From the NCBI GenBank assembly GCA_959606905.1, contig CAUHML010000097.1, positions 1 to 12,398 of the forward strand: a stretch of DNA of 12,398 bases. Reading direction: 5' to 3'. How positions within the stretch are numbered: position 1 is the stretch's first letter; each line of letters begins with the position of its first letter. Source of the stretch: an uncultured Bacteroides sp. (GTDB taxonomy: Bacteria; Bacteroidota; Bacteroidia; Bacteroidales; Bacteroidaceae). This document shows, piece after piece, positions 1 through 6,577 of the stretch. Under the pieces are notes generated by a model. The model ran no database searches. It was not told where the DNA came from and was given only the letters and a program-made list of their open reading frames with translations. The translations under genes and the position numbers were made by a program.

Positions 1-26
1 CGGTTCTATTGTTTAACTTTTAATTT

Positions 27-46
27 TTCGGTAAAAATTTACCGAA
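27..46. repeat. Perfect inverted repeat at the break point of the GT32 gene
   Basis: Nine-base arms TTCGGTAAA (27-35) and TTTACCGAA (38-46) are separated by AA. The repeat covers the stop codon and last codons of the truncated glycosyltransferase at 39-299. On the minus strand the stem is followed by A-rich rather than T-rich sequence, so it is a poor intrinsic terminator. It may be the end of an inserted or rearranged segment, or a chance AT-rich palindrome. Confidence 0.6.
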
Positions 47-299
47 GTATTATATCCATGTATATTCCACCGTAATTATATACTGCATAAAGACGTATAT
101 AATCAGCAGCAAAAGCATATTTCTTAGCTTCGAAAGCCTGTTTTACCCATAAAGACCTATTCAAATCAAAACGGTTTAAATCCCATAGTATAAATTCATA
201 ATCATAAAGCTTTTCTTTCCAACTCTTCATGTATTTTTTTAAGTCTTTAGGGATAGGGTCATTACTTAACCAACAGTAATGTATTATTTTAGGAATCAT
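39..299 (-). pseudogene. GT32-family capsule glycosyltransferase, truncated at the DXD motif
   Basis: The 86 residues match the N-terminal half of GT32 (Gly_transf_sug, OCH1-like) glycosyltransferases. Visible signatures are the family start with IHYCW at residues 6-10, a W at 39 in a DYEFILWD stretch, AFAADYIRLY at 62-71 and GGIYMD at 77-82. The first Asp of the metal- and nucleotide-sugar-binding DXD motif should be D82. The expected second Asp is missing: the frame reads IILR and stops at TAA (39-41). Family members are normally about 230-260 residues. Neither other minus-strand frame restores a recognisable continuation in the 38 bases left in the window. The product would lack the catalytic metal site and is probably inactive. 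The ATG start lies 44 bp after the GT4 gene, in the same operon. A sequencing frameshift is less likely, because the downstream frames also close quickly. Confidence 0.7.
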
Positions 300-343
300 A
301 TTATAAATATAAGGCTAAAGATTTATGTATAATTCTTTTCATA

Positions 344-1504
344 TCAAAAAATAGAGAGCCATTGTTTCACTACTTGCTCTGCAGAAAAACGTTGTACTTT
401 CTTTATGGCACTCTCGGCAAGCCTATTACGTGTTTCCGAATCAAGCATCATATTTCTTACAGCTTCCACATACAAATCCATTCTGTCATTCTTTACGGTT
501 ATGCCATTTACATTATTTTCTATAACCTCATGCAAGCTCGGATAACTGTCGAATGCAACGGGAACTACCCCGAACTGTTGTGCTTCCGTAATGGTCAGCC
601 CCCAACTTTCCAATGCTGAGGTCATGAGAAAAACAGATGCTTTTTGATAATATGGAAGAGGATTTTTATTTCCTTCGAAATATATATTCTTTATATCATT
701 TTCAGCCACATAACTTTTATAGTTATTCTCGTCACTTCCGCTCCCTACAATAACCAACTTCCAATCCGCCAACCTGTCATCACTCATAAGTTCTTTCCAA
801 CTCCTTAGGGCAAGAGAAATTCTCTTAGGGTTCTCTACAAGCCTCGAAACAATAAGTACTACTTTTTCTTTTTCATAGATTTTCTCAAAAGGAAAGAATA
901 TATCGAACGAGAGAGTATTGGGTATCACACTGAACTTATCCGTATCCTTTATATGTCCGAAAGCTGTAAAAGGTTGTATCAATTCAGACGACAATAGAAC
1001 CACTTTGTCCGAATAGTCATAGGTATCTTTATATTTCAAAGGAAGCGCATATAAATGCTTTACTTTCAATATCGGATAAGCCGTCAACCTTAACATATTC
1101 GCCATAAGCCCCCGGCTTTTCCAACATTTAAGTACACTATTACTCCACGAAACATCTTCCCGCTCTACGCCAGGATAAAGGTGATGCGCAAATATTATCT
1201 TTATCTTCTTTCCGATTGCCTGCCTTATGCCTTTTGCTAATCCTAACTGCCCCTGAAGCAATACTACATCTATATCTTTCTTTACTATATAATCAATCAA
1301 AAGCGCCACATTCTTCCTGCTTCCAAGACATAGTCTTCCATCAAAAACAGTCTTCTTATAAAGGCTGTCTATCCCTTCATAATAAGCTAAATAACATCTA
1401 CACAGACATCTCTTCCTAAACTCCCTGCACAATGTATCGGTAATTCTCTCAGTTCCTCCCAAAAAGGGACTGACATCAAATGTATTTACAAAAAGAATAT
1501 TCAT
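344..1504 (-). CDS. GT4-family (GT-B fold) glycosyltransferase, capsule assembly
   Basis: This 386-residue protein should transfer a sugar from a nucleotide-sugar to the growing lipid-linked capsule repeat unit at the cytoplasmic face of the inner membrane. The N-terminal acceptor half starts MNILFVNTFD and has a Gly-rich GGTER at 16-20. The C-terminal Glycos_transf_1 half contains VIPN at 193-196, the strand VVLIVSRL around 215-222, KLVIVGSGS at 249-257 and the GT4 E-x7-E motif, E299 and E307, in ESWGLTITE. Length is typical. I start at ATG 1504 rather than the TTG one codon upstream. That ATG shares its A with the TGA of the preceding gene (TGATG), so translation is probably coupled. No signal peptide or membrane segment is evident. 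Donor and acceptor sugars cannot be read from sequence. Confidence 0.88.
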   Translation of the reverse strand: MNILFVNTFDVSPFLGGTERITDTLCREFRKRCLCRCYLAYYEGIDSLYKKTVFDGRLCLGSRKNVALLIDYIVKKDIDVVLLQGQLGLAKGIRQAIGKKIKIIFAHHLYPGVEREDVSWSNSVLKCWKSRGLMANMLRLTAYPILKVKHLYALPLKYKDTYDYSDKVVLLSSELIQPFTAFGHIKDTDKFSVIPNTLSFDIFFPFEKIYEKEKVVLIVSRLVENPKRISLALRSWKELMSDDRLADWKLVIVGSGSDENNYKSYVAENDIKNIYFEGNKNPLPYYQKASVFLMTSALESWGLTITEAQQFGVVPVAFDSYPSLHEVIENNVNGITVKNDRMDLYVEAVRNMMLDSETRNRLAESAIKKVQRFSAEQVVKQWLSIF

Positions 1505-2421
1505 CAATCAAAAAAGCCAAGTCCAAACTTCTTATCCAACCTTAACAATCCACCCCTCCAAAAATCAGGCTTTATATGTAATCCATCTATCACACACCAG
1601 TTGTCCGAAAAGTTAATAGTATGCAAGCCATCAGGATAGTTGCTTCTCGGCTGAGGATATAAAACTGCTACTTCTGTTTCTTCATACCTGTCCAAAGATA
1701 CAGAATCAACACACCAGATAACCGTACCTGCTCCATAATGTTCCAGACAATCCTGCGAAGGTCTATACAACTGACCGTTTACTCTAAAAAAATCACCTGC
1801 CATACGACTACCTCTAAGGCCCTTCTTCACACAGACTCCCTCCTTGGGATAGTAATTCCCCCAAATATTATCATCAGAACACCATAAATATAATTCTTCC
1901 TGATCACAGCCTTTTTTTCCACCGAACAACCAATATTTCCCGTTTTCATAAACGATGTTGGGATCGGATACCGGCATATCCAACAACGTTTTCACGTAGA
2001 TGCACTCTTCCCTTACCTCATCATAGCAATACAGTTTCAGTTTATCCGATGCTATATTTTCAGGAAGTATGTAGACTTTATCGTTCCAACGAAGAATATA
2101 CGGATATGACAGATGGCTTTTTATGGACAGTATTTTCTTTCTCCTTACTAATTGAAACGTTTTAGTACAAACAGTCAGTTTTACCAAAGTTGCCGCTCCC
2201 CCAAGAAATAGTGCTTCCTCTGCAAGAATTTCCAATGTGTCGTCCGTCTCTTTCAAAATAAAAGGATCAGCAAACATTCTATCACGATACTTATGCTTCA
2301 GCCAATGCACACTACATAAATCAAAATTTCCGAAGATGACATCCGTAGGCGTCGCTTTTATAAGACCTATGTTATAATCATAAATCTTATACCGTTGGGA
2401 TAATTGTTTTATATTTATCAC
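1504..2421 (-). CDS. GINT1-N-like (GH43-like beta-propeller) protein in capsule operon
   Basis: This 305-residue protein resembles the domain at the N-terminus of plant glucosamine inositolphosphorylceramide transferase 1 (GINT1-N), a five-bladed propeller related to GH43/GH32 folds. In bacteria it appears in glycan loci, sometimes fused to formyltransferase-like domains. Visible marks are FADPF at 50-54, HLSYPY at 103-108, ILPE ending at E121, SDPN at 152-155, RGSRMAGD at 203-210, GLHTIN at 265-270 and DGLH at 279-282. Acidic residues in ADP, PE and SDP occupy positions like those of propeller glycosidases, but activity is unproven. The start is GTG at 2421, preceded in frame by TAA four codons upstream. 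The next in-frame ATG is residue 49, inside the domain. The TGA overlaps the ATG of the GT4 gene. A sugar-modifying or glycosyl-transfer role is inference from context. Confidence 0.65.
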   Translation of the reverse strand: MINIKQLSQRYKIYDYNIGLIKATPTDVIFGNFDLCSVHWLKHKYRDRMFADPFILKETDDTLEILAEEALFLGGAATLVKLTVCTKTFQLVRRKKILSIKSHLSYPYILRWNDKVYILPENIASDKLKLYCYDEVREECIYVKTLLDMPVSDPNIVYENGKYWLFGGKKGCDQEELYLWCSDDNIWGNYYPKEGVCVKKGLRGSRMAGDFFRVNGQLYRPSQDCLEHYGAGTVIWCVDSVSLDRYEETEVAVLYPQPRSNYPDGLHTINFSDNWCVIDGLHIKPDFWRGGLLRLDKKFGLGFFD

Positions 2422-2461
2422 GATTACTTGAAGTTAAGAGAGTCAAATTATACATACTTGC

Positions 2462-3979
2462 TTATTTTCTCAAAATTATTCTTTTCAAAGCTTTTCTCTC
2501 TTCTAAATTAAATCCGAACATAAGACTGATACCACAAAAGCAAAGAACATTTATCAGTATCGGCAGGATACAATAATACGCAGTATATTCGTAGGAATTA
2601 TAAATAATATTTATCAAATATGAACAAAAACACATGCAGAAGAAAGTATAAAAAAACGGCACAAAAACCTTTTTTACATAAAGTTCTAAATCAAAACGCC
2701 CTATCCTTTTCGCTATATAAAGAATAATGAAAAAATTTATAAATTCAACTATCGCCATTATAATAAATACACTATATAGTGGTAAAGATGTATATTTCAG
2801 AACAATATAAGATAAAGGGAGTGCAGCACCTAATACAATAAATTCCGTTATCTGGTAAACTTTCAACTTGCCAATAATCATATAAAATATATCTATCGGT
2901 TCGTGAAAAGAGCGAATGGCAAGATAGATTAATATAGTCCGTACAAAAGCAATCGTATGCTCAGGAACGGTAGTCAGCCAAATAGATAGAATATCTTCTA
3001 TGTAAAAATATACAGGAAAAGCTATAGACAAATAAAAGAAAACAACCACTCGAGCTCCGACAAATAACATTTTGAAAAAGCTATTGAATTCACCCTTTGC
3101 ATAGAGTTGTGTAGCCTGCGGCTGAATTGCCAACATCACGTTGTATAACAACGTGGTTATTGCATTCTTTATTTGATATGCGATAGTTCGGGCAGCATTC
3201 ACCACAACTCCACCGAAAAGGTTCAGTACAATATTAAGTCCCTCGTTAACATATGAATAGGCAAAACTTCCTGCAAAATTCCATCCGGCAAAACTTCCCA
3301 TTTCTTTGAACAGACTCTTATTCCAATAAAATTTATATTTGCACTCTTCGAAATTTACTTTACAATAGATAGAGCACAACAGCCTCATCAGTAAAGACAC
3401 TGCCAATATCAGCATTGAGTATAACTGTAACTTATCCATTGCAAAGAAAGGAAGAATAAGAATGGCTCCCAACCTCAGAAAGGCATTCAATATAGATATA
3501 AAGGCATAGAACGACATACGTTCATGAGCTATTATCACAGCATCAAAAGGTATAGTCATGATTGAAACCATAGATGCCAATATCGAGAGGTGAAAAACCC
3601 AATGGGCGGATACCATGCGGGCGGAATCTATCACAAGTTTATTATTCAGGAACCATAACCCGATACCCTCTGCTATTATACAAAAAACTAAACTTATAAT
3701 GACATTGATGAGTATGCTCATATTAAAGACTTTCTGTAGAGCCCCTATATTGTCATTACCCATTTCGTAATTAAGAAACCTTTGGGTAGCAGTAGCAAAC
3801 AAGCCACGCAAAGAAGAAAATATGGCAACAACCCCTCCTACCAATCCATAAATACCAAAATCTGTAACGCCTAACTCCTTCAATAAAACCCGAGAACTAT
3901 AGAATGATATTAACATCAATACCAACATTCTAAAGCATAGAAAGATTGTATTTACAGCTATTTTCTTTGTCTTATCCAT
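2462..3979 (-). CDS. Wzx-type polysaccharide flippase (MOP/PST superfamily)
   Basis: This 505-residue, highly hydrophobic protein has about a dozen predicted membrane segments, typical in size and pattern for Wzx or O-antigen flippases. These move undecaprenyl-diphosphate-linked repeat units across the inner membrane for polymerisation. The N-terminus begins with MDKTKK, then a first helix, then the segment SSRVLLKELGVTDFGIYGLV, common in this family: a short charged stretch after helix 1 and a Gly-rich helix 2. Charged loops and a basic C-terminus follow. I start at ATG 3979 rather than the TTG three codons upstream. It is the first gene after the 331-bp gap that follows the initiating transferase, and it lies 40 bp before the GINT1-like gene. 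Codon use and base composition are strongly AT-rich, as often seen in exchanged capsule cassettes. The gene name wzx is avoided because identity to a named allele cannot be shown. Confidence 0.85.
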   Translation of the reverse strand: MDKTKKIAVNTIFLCFRMLVLMLISFYSSRVLLKELGVTDFGIYGLVGGVVAIFSSLRGLFATATQRFLNYEMGNDNIGALQKVFNMSILINVIISLVFCIIAEGIGLWFLNNKLVIDSARMVSAHWVFHLSILASMVSIMTIPFDAVIIAHERMSFYAFISILNAFLRLGAILILPFFAMDKLQLYSMLILAVSLLMRLLCSIYCKVNFEECKYKFYWNKSLFKEMGSFAGWNFAGSFAYSYVNEGLNIVLNLFGGVVVNAARTIAYQIKNAITTLLYNVMLAIQPQATQLYAKGEFNSFFKMLFVGARVVVFFYLSIAFPVYFYIEDILSIWLTTVPEHTIAFVRTILIYLAIRSFHEPIDIFYMIIGKLKVYQITEFIVLGAALPLSYIVLKYTSLPLYSVFIIMAIVEFINFFIILYIAKRIGRFDLELYVKKVFVPFFYTFFCMCFCSYLINIIYNSYEYTAYYCILPILINVLCFCGISLMFGFNLEERKALKRIILRK

Positions 3980-4310
3980 ATAAAACAATGCTTATAACCT
4001 TTATATTATTGAGGAAATTGCATTTATATATTATTTATGAAACATTACAAGTTACCCGTTTATTTTTAACTCTTGACAGTTTGAGAAGATCCAAACACAT
4101 TAAAAATAATGTAAAGTTCAAGATGTAATAATTAGGAAATTCTTTAATGATGCCTCATACATCATTGCCACCTCACTTGTCATCTGCTTTTCCATGTTAC
4201 GATCTTCACATGGTTTGATACTACTAATAATTTACTTATTATCAATTAATGAGCACTAAAAGATGGAGATTTCTGAAATTGAATTTTCCCTTTATCTTGA
4301 TGAAAAAATC
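3980..4310. other. 331-bp gap inside the capsule operon; possible gene remnant
   Basis: No convincing gene lies between the initiating transferase and the flippase, although other genes in the operon are separated by 53 bp or less. On the minus strand a short ATG frame, 4195 to 4118 (25 residues, rich in Met and Glu, beginning MEKQMTSEV), is the best candidate. Its frame stays open for some 12 codons upstream of the ATG without a further start. It has no clear ribosome binding site and I recognise no family. I also see no consensus promoter or terminator. It may be decayed sequence at a cassette junction. Confidence 0.5.
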
Positions 4311-4946
4311 TTAGAATTTCTTCCCGAACGCAATATTCATAAACGTCATAAAAAGTATCTTGGTATCAAAACCCCAGGAGCGATGCTCCAAATAGAATAA
4401 ATCATAACGCAGACGACGAATCATTTTCTCCAAAGTATCGGTATAGCCATTGTAAAGTGTAGCATACGAAGTGACTCCCGGACGAATCTGGAATAAATAA
4501 CGATAACGAGGATCCACCTCCATAATCTGGTCTATAAAGAACTTACGTTCGGGACGGGGGCCGATAAAGGCCATATCACCACAGAATACATTCCAAAGCT
4601 GGGGAAGTTCGTCCAGATGATGATCGCGAAGAAACCTGCCGACTTTCGTCATGCGGGGATCTTTTGCACCGGCGTAGAGAGCAGGGCCATACTTCTCTGC
4701 GTCCAGCTTCATGCTGCGAAACTTATAGATATTAAAAGGACGGCCGAACCTACCGATACGCTCCTGCTTGAAAATAGCAGGACCTCCATCTTCACTTTTC
4801 ACGGCAATATAACAAATCAAAAATAAAGGAGAAAAAACAATAAGTGCACCAAGGGCAAGAAAACAATCACCTATACGTTTCACATTGCGCTCGAAAGCAT
4901 TCATTCCGTCAGGAATAAAATGATCATCTTTCTCAATCGGTTCCAT
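4311..4946 (-). CDS. Initiating phosphoglycosyl transferase (bacterial sugar transferase, PglC/WbaP type)
   Basis: This 211-residue protein should start each capsule repeat unit by moving a phospho-sugar from a UDP-sugar to undecaprenyl phosphate at the inner membrane. It is the minimal monotopic form. A single hydrophobic re-entrant helix with an internal Ser-Pro (about 24-50) is followed by the catalytic PF02397 domain. Key motifs are FKQERIG at 59-65, KFRSM at 75-79, LDELPQLWNV at 111-120 with the catalytic Asp112-Glu113 pair, GPRPE at 129-133 and RPGVTS at 155-160. The large N-terminal membrane domain of full WbaP is absent. The ATG lies 53 bp downstream of upxZ. Many capsule operons have this gene last; here it directly follows the regulators. 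The substrate (for example GalNAc/FucNAc type or hexose) cannot be told from sequence. Confidence 0.93.
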   Translation of the reverse strand: MEPIEKDDHFIPDGMNAFERNVKRIGDCFLALGALIVFSPLFLICYIAVKSEDGGPAIFKQERIGRFGRPFNIYKFRSMKLDAEKYGPALYAGAKDPRMTKVGRFLRDHHLDELPQLWNVFCGDMAFIGPRPERKFFIDQIMEVDPRYRYLFQIRPGVTSYATLYNGYTDTLEKMIRRLRYDLFYLEHRSWGFDTKILFMTFMNIAFGKKF

Positions 4947-4999
4947 AAAATAAAAAGTCTTAGTTTAGATAGTTGAATAGTTTAGGTTGGTGAATGAAG

Positions 5000-5461
5000 T
5001 TATTCTATCACTTCATAAGGGTATTGGTTTTCTTCAAAACTCTTTAGCTCTTCTATTATATCCACTTGCTCCAAAGTTAATTCTGCCTTATCCCAAGTGG
5101 CAATAATGCTATGAGCTTGCCTTGACAGTTCTTCATCATAAACTTCGCTATAACAATAGACAAGAAGTTGAACTTTGAGCAAAGATGCAGACAGTTTAGG
5201 AAGGACTTCCCAACTACGGTCCAATACTCGCTGAATGTATTGCTGCTTATGACCATTATCGTAAATAGTAGCGGCAAAAGCTGCTAAAAGGCCAAGACAA
5301 AGCTCAGCTTCGGACTCAACAGTCTTGCCGCGAGTGCCATAAAGCTCCAATGCCTGCTCGTAAACTTCACGGTTCAAACGTGTAAATTCGTCTACATAGA
5401 TAGGACTCCCGTCAAGCCCGTAAGTGAGAAGACGATGGGCTAAGGAAAATAATGAATCCAT
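5000..5461 (-). CDS. upxZ: UpxZ-type inhibitor of heterologous UpxY antiterminators
   Basis: This 153-residue soluble, mostly helical acidic protein begins MDSLFSLAHRLLTYG and has LNREVYEQALELYG at 29-42, as UpxZ proteins do. It lies directly after upxY (46-bp gap) as the second gene of the operon, which is the defining UpxZ position. In B. fragilis, UpxZ proteins block UpxY antiterminators of other capsule loci, so that one polysaccharide dominates per cell. The same trans role is inferred here. A 14-bp tandem duplication lies immediately upstream of the ATG, where ribosomes would bind. Identification rests on position plus family resemblance, because there are no catalytic motifs. Length is close to the usual 150-160 residues. 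Confidence 0.85.
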   Translation of the reverse strand: MDSLFSLAHRLLTYGLDGSPIYVDEFTRLNREVYEQALELYGTRGKTVESEAELCLGLLAAFAATIYDNGHKQQYIQRVLDRSWEVLPKLSASLLKVQLLVYCYSEVYDEELSRQAHSIIATWDKAELTLEQVDIIEELKSFEENQYPYEVIE

Positions 5462-5463
5462 TA

Positions 5464-5491
5464 ATTTGTGAATTATGATTTGTGAATTATA
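5464..5491. repeat. 14-bp tandem direct repeat before upxZ
   Basis: ATTTGTGAATTATG (5464-5477) is followed directly by ATTTGTGAATTATA (5478-5491), matching in 13 of 14 positions. The pair ends two bases from the upxZ start codon at 5461-5459, within the upxY-upxZ gap. Copy-number change by replication slippage could alter the spacing or structure of the upxZ initiation region. Confidence 0.75.
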
Positions 5492-5507
5492 ATGCTTTAA
5501 AAAAAGG

Positions 5508-6143
5508 TTACTCTTTTATGGGTTCTACCAAAGAAGGCGGAATAAAGGTAGTAGCTACAGCCATGACACCCTCTATATTAACCACCACACGACGGTCGTG
5601 GCGGATTCGGACAAACTCACCGATTACTCCCTCAAAAACACCACCGGTAATACGTACTTTCTGTCCCTTAACCAAATGCAATTCGGCCGGCTCTACATAA
5701 AGAACCGCTTCGTCACAATTGCCTGCCACCAAAATAAAGCTACGCATTTGCGATTCGGGAATTACAACCGGACGACAATGCTCACGATTCATAATAAAAC
5801 GTATAGGCATGGACGATTCAAGCCTGTCTTTCAAAGTATCTATACGTTTACGGGTAGAGTAAACAAAAACAAGATTGTGAATAGCCGGAAGCAGTTTACG
5901 GACGCGCTTCCCCGATTTCATGATATACTCATAACGCATCGGGATGAAATTCTCAATATTCTCGGCATCCAGAATTGCTTTTAACGCTAATTCACGGCTA
6001 TAAGAAACACGAATCGCAAACCAACAATTACTTCCTTCATTTTCAGCCGGTAATTGCATATCGGGTTTACATTGTAACTCGGATGATTTATTTACTGATA
6101 AACGGGACATTAATCTGTGATAATGCAAGATTTGGAATAACAT
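5508..6143 (-). CDS. upxY: UpxY-type NusG-like transcription antiterminator of the capsule operon
   Basis: This 211-residue NusG/RfaH paralogue should let RNA polymerase read through termination in the leader of its own capsule operon. The NGN domain spans about residues 38-140, starting with the family's aromatic NCWFAIRVSYSRE at 39-51 and including ENFIPMRYEY at 64-73 and LLPAIHNLVFV at 84-94. A C-terminal KOW domain follows at about 157-190, with VKGQKVRITGGVFEGVIG at 158-175. An unusual 37-residue polar N-terminal extension precedes the NGN domain. I keep ATG 6143, which has AAGG four bases upstream; ATG 6110 (residue 12) is a possible alternative without such a site. It is the first gene after the invertible promoter, the usual UpxY position. 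In this DNA orientation that promoter faces away, so expression should be low. Confidence 0.93.
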   Translation of the reverse strand: MLFQILHYHRLMSRLSVNKSSELQCKPDMQLPAENEGSNCWFAIRVSYSRELALKAILDAENIENFIPMRYEYIMKSGKRVRKLLPAIHNLVFVYSTRKRIDTLKDRLESSMPIRFIMNREHCRPVVIPESQMRSFILVAGNCDEAVLYVEPAELHLVKGQKVRITGGVFEGVIGEFVRIRHDRRVVVNIEGVMAVATTFIPPSLVEPIKE

Positions 6144-6153
6144 GAAGCCTTGT

Positions 6154-6178
6154 AAAAAGGGTGTTCTTTAGGGACACC
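6154..6178 (-). terminator. Candidate leader terminator or attenuator before upxY
   Basis: Read on the minus strand, GGTGTCC and GAACACC form a seven-base stem with one C·A mismatch and the loop CTAAA. It is followed by C and then TTTTT (6158-6154), ending 10 bases before the upxY ATG. The stem plus U-tract resembles a weak intrinsic terminator, a plausible stop that UpxY would overcome. The mismatch and the short U-run make it weak, and it may instead affect translation. Confidence 0.4.
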
Positions 6179-6300
6179 GGAGTAGCGTAATACTTACCGA
6201 TCAAGTCATGTAATGCAGTTATTTCCAATAGTTTAGTTAGCATTCATATTGTTTTAGAACTTCCTACCATCACGGAAAAAGAAGTCGAAAAACAGTTATG

Positions 6301-6333
6301 TTAGTTTTTAGCTTATAAAAAGCTGAGAACTAA
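6301..6333. repeat. Inverted repeat (hairpin) in the capsule leader
   Basis: TTAGTTTTTAGCTT (6301-6314) and AAGCTGAGAACTAA (6320-6333) face each other around the loop ATAAA. As plus-strand RNA all 14 positions pair (two G·U). As leader (minus) RNA 12 of 14 pair, with two C·A mismatches. It would lie about 40-70 nt after the ON-state start site, a position where an RfaH/NusG-type factor could be recruited at a pause. No T-tract follows, so it is not an intrinsic terminator. Confidence 0.55.
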
Positions 6334-6355
6334 TAATCTAAAAAGAGAAAGTATC

Positions 6356-6372
6356 TTTTAGACGTTCGTTTA
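6356..6372 (+). repeat. Left inverted repeat of invertible promoter segment
   Basis: TTTTAGACGTTCGTTTA is the left arm, matching the reverse complement of 6561-6577 at 16 of 17 positions (only G6361 differs). It contains AGACGTTCGT, which fits the ARACGTWCGT core that I recall for the B. fragilis capsule promoter inversion sites acted on by the Mpi serine recombinase. Confidence 0.88.
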
Positions 6373-6521
6373 AAAGACACTCTTTTTAATGAGAAGTTCA
6401 ATAGACGTATTTATATAAATAATAAAATAGTAATGAGGTCTTTTGAAGCGTGGATAATAAATTGATTTAAAGTAATTTGTCTAAAAAATAGTTTCTGTTT
6501 GGAAATATTCTTATTAAACAT

Positions 6522-6553
6522 TTTGCCCGTTAAAAAAATAGGTTGTATCTTTG
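6522..6553 (+). promoter_or_regulatory. Consensus Bacteroides promoter inside the invertible segment
   Basis: TTTG (6522-6525) is followed after exactly 20 bases by TATCTTTG (6546-6553), matching the sigma-ABfr consensus TTTG, N19-21, TAnnTTTG. Transcription would start near 6558-6562, at the edge of the right repeat, and run right into a region without a known gene and then antisense to manA. After inversion it would serve upxY. Confidence 0.85.
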
Positions 6554-6560
6554 CGCACAA

Positions 6561-6577
6561 TAAACGAACGTTTAAAA
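6561..6577 (-). repeat. Right inverted repeat of invertible promoter segment
   Basis: Read on the minus strand this is TTTTAAACGTTCGTTTA, the partner of 6356-6372. Its core is AAACGTTCGT. It lies directly downstream of the -7 box of the promoter in the present orientation. Confidence 0.88.

Larger units (their letters stand above)
6144..6372 (-). promoter_or_regulatory. upxY 5' leader (antitermination target region)
   Basis: About 229 bp separate upxY from the left inverted repeat. If the invertible promoter were ON, transcription would start at roughly 6372-6375 and produce a leader of about 230 nt. UpxY proteins are known to act on the leader of their own operon. Two hairpin-forming repeats lie here (6301-6333 and 6160-6178). 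No fixed promoter of the TAnnTTTG type pointing at upxY was found in this stretch, so the operon seems to depend on the invertible promoter. Confidence 0.6.
6356..6577. other. Invertible capsule promoter segment (phase-variation switch), OFF orientation
   Basis: Two 17-bp inverted repeats flank a 188-bp AT-rich spacer holding one consensus Bacteroides promoter at 6522-6553. That promoter points right, away from upxY, so the operon is OFF in this copy. Inversion moves the -7 box to about 6380-6387 and the -33 box to about 6408-6411 on the minus strand, just outside the upxY leader. No second promoter facing left was found inside the segment. The layout (repeat, promoter, repeat, leader, upxY, upxZ) is that of phase-variable capsule loci in Bacteroides. 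The recombinase gene must lie elsewhere. Confidence 0.87.

Noticed and set aside
5598..5984. 128-residue plus-strand frame opposite upxY
   Set aside because: Shadow of the upxY coding sequence on the other strand. upxY has clear NGN and KOW domains, while this frame has none.
6352..6359. TATCTTTT as a second promoter box at the left repeat
   Set aside because: One base from consensus, no TTTG at the right distance upstream, and it points away from upxY.
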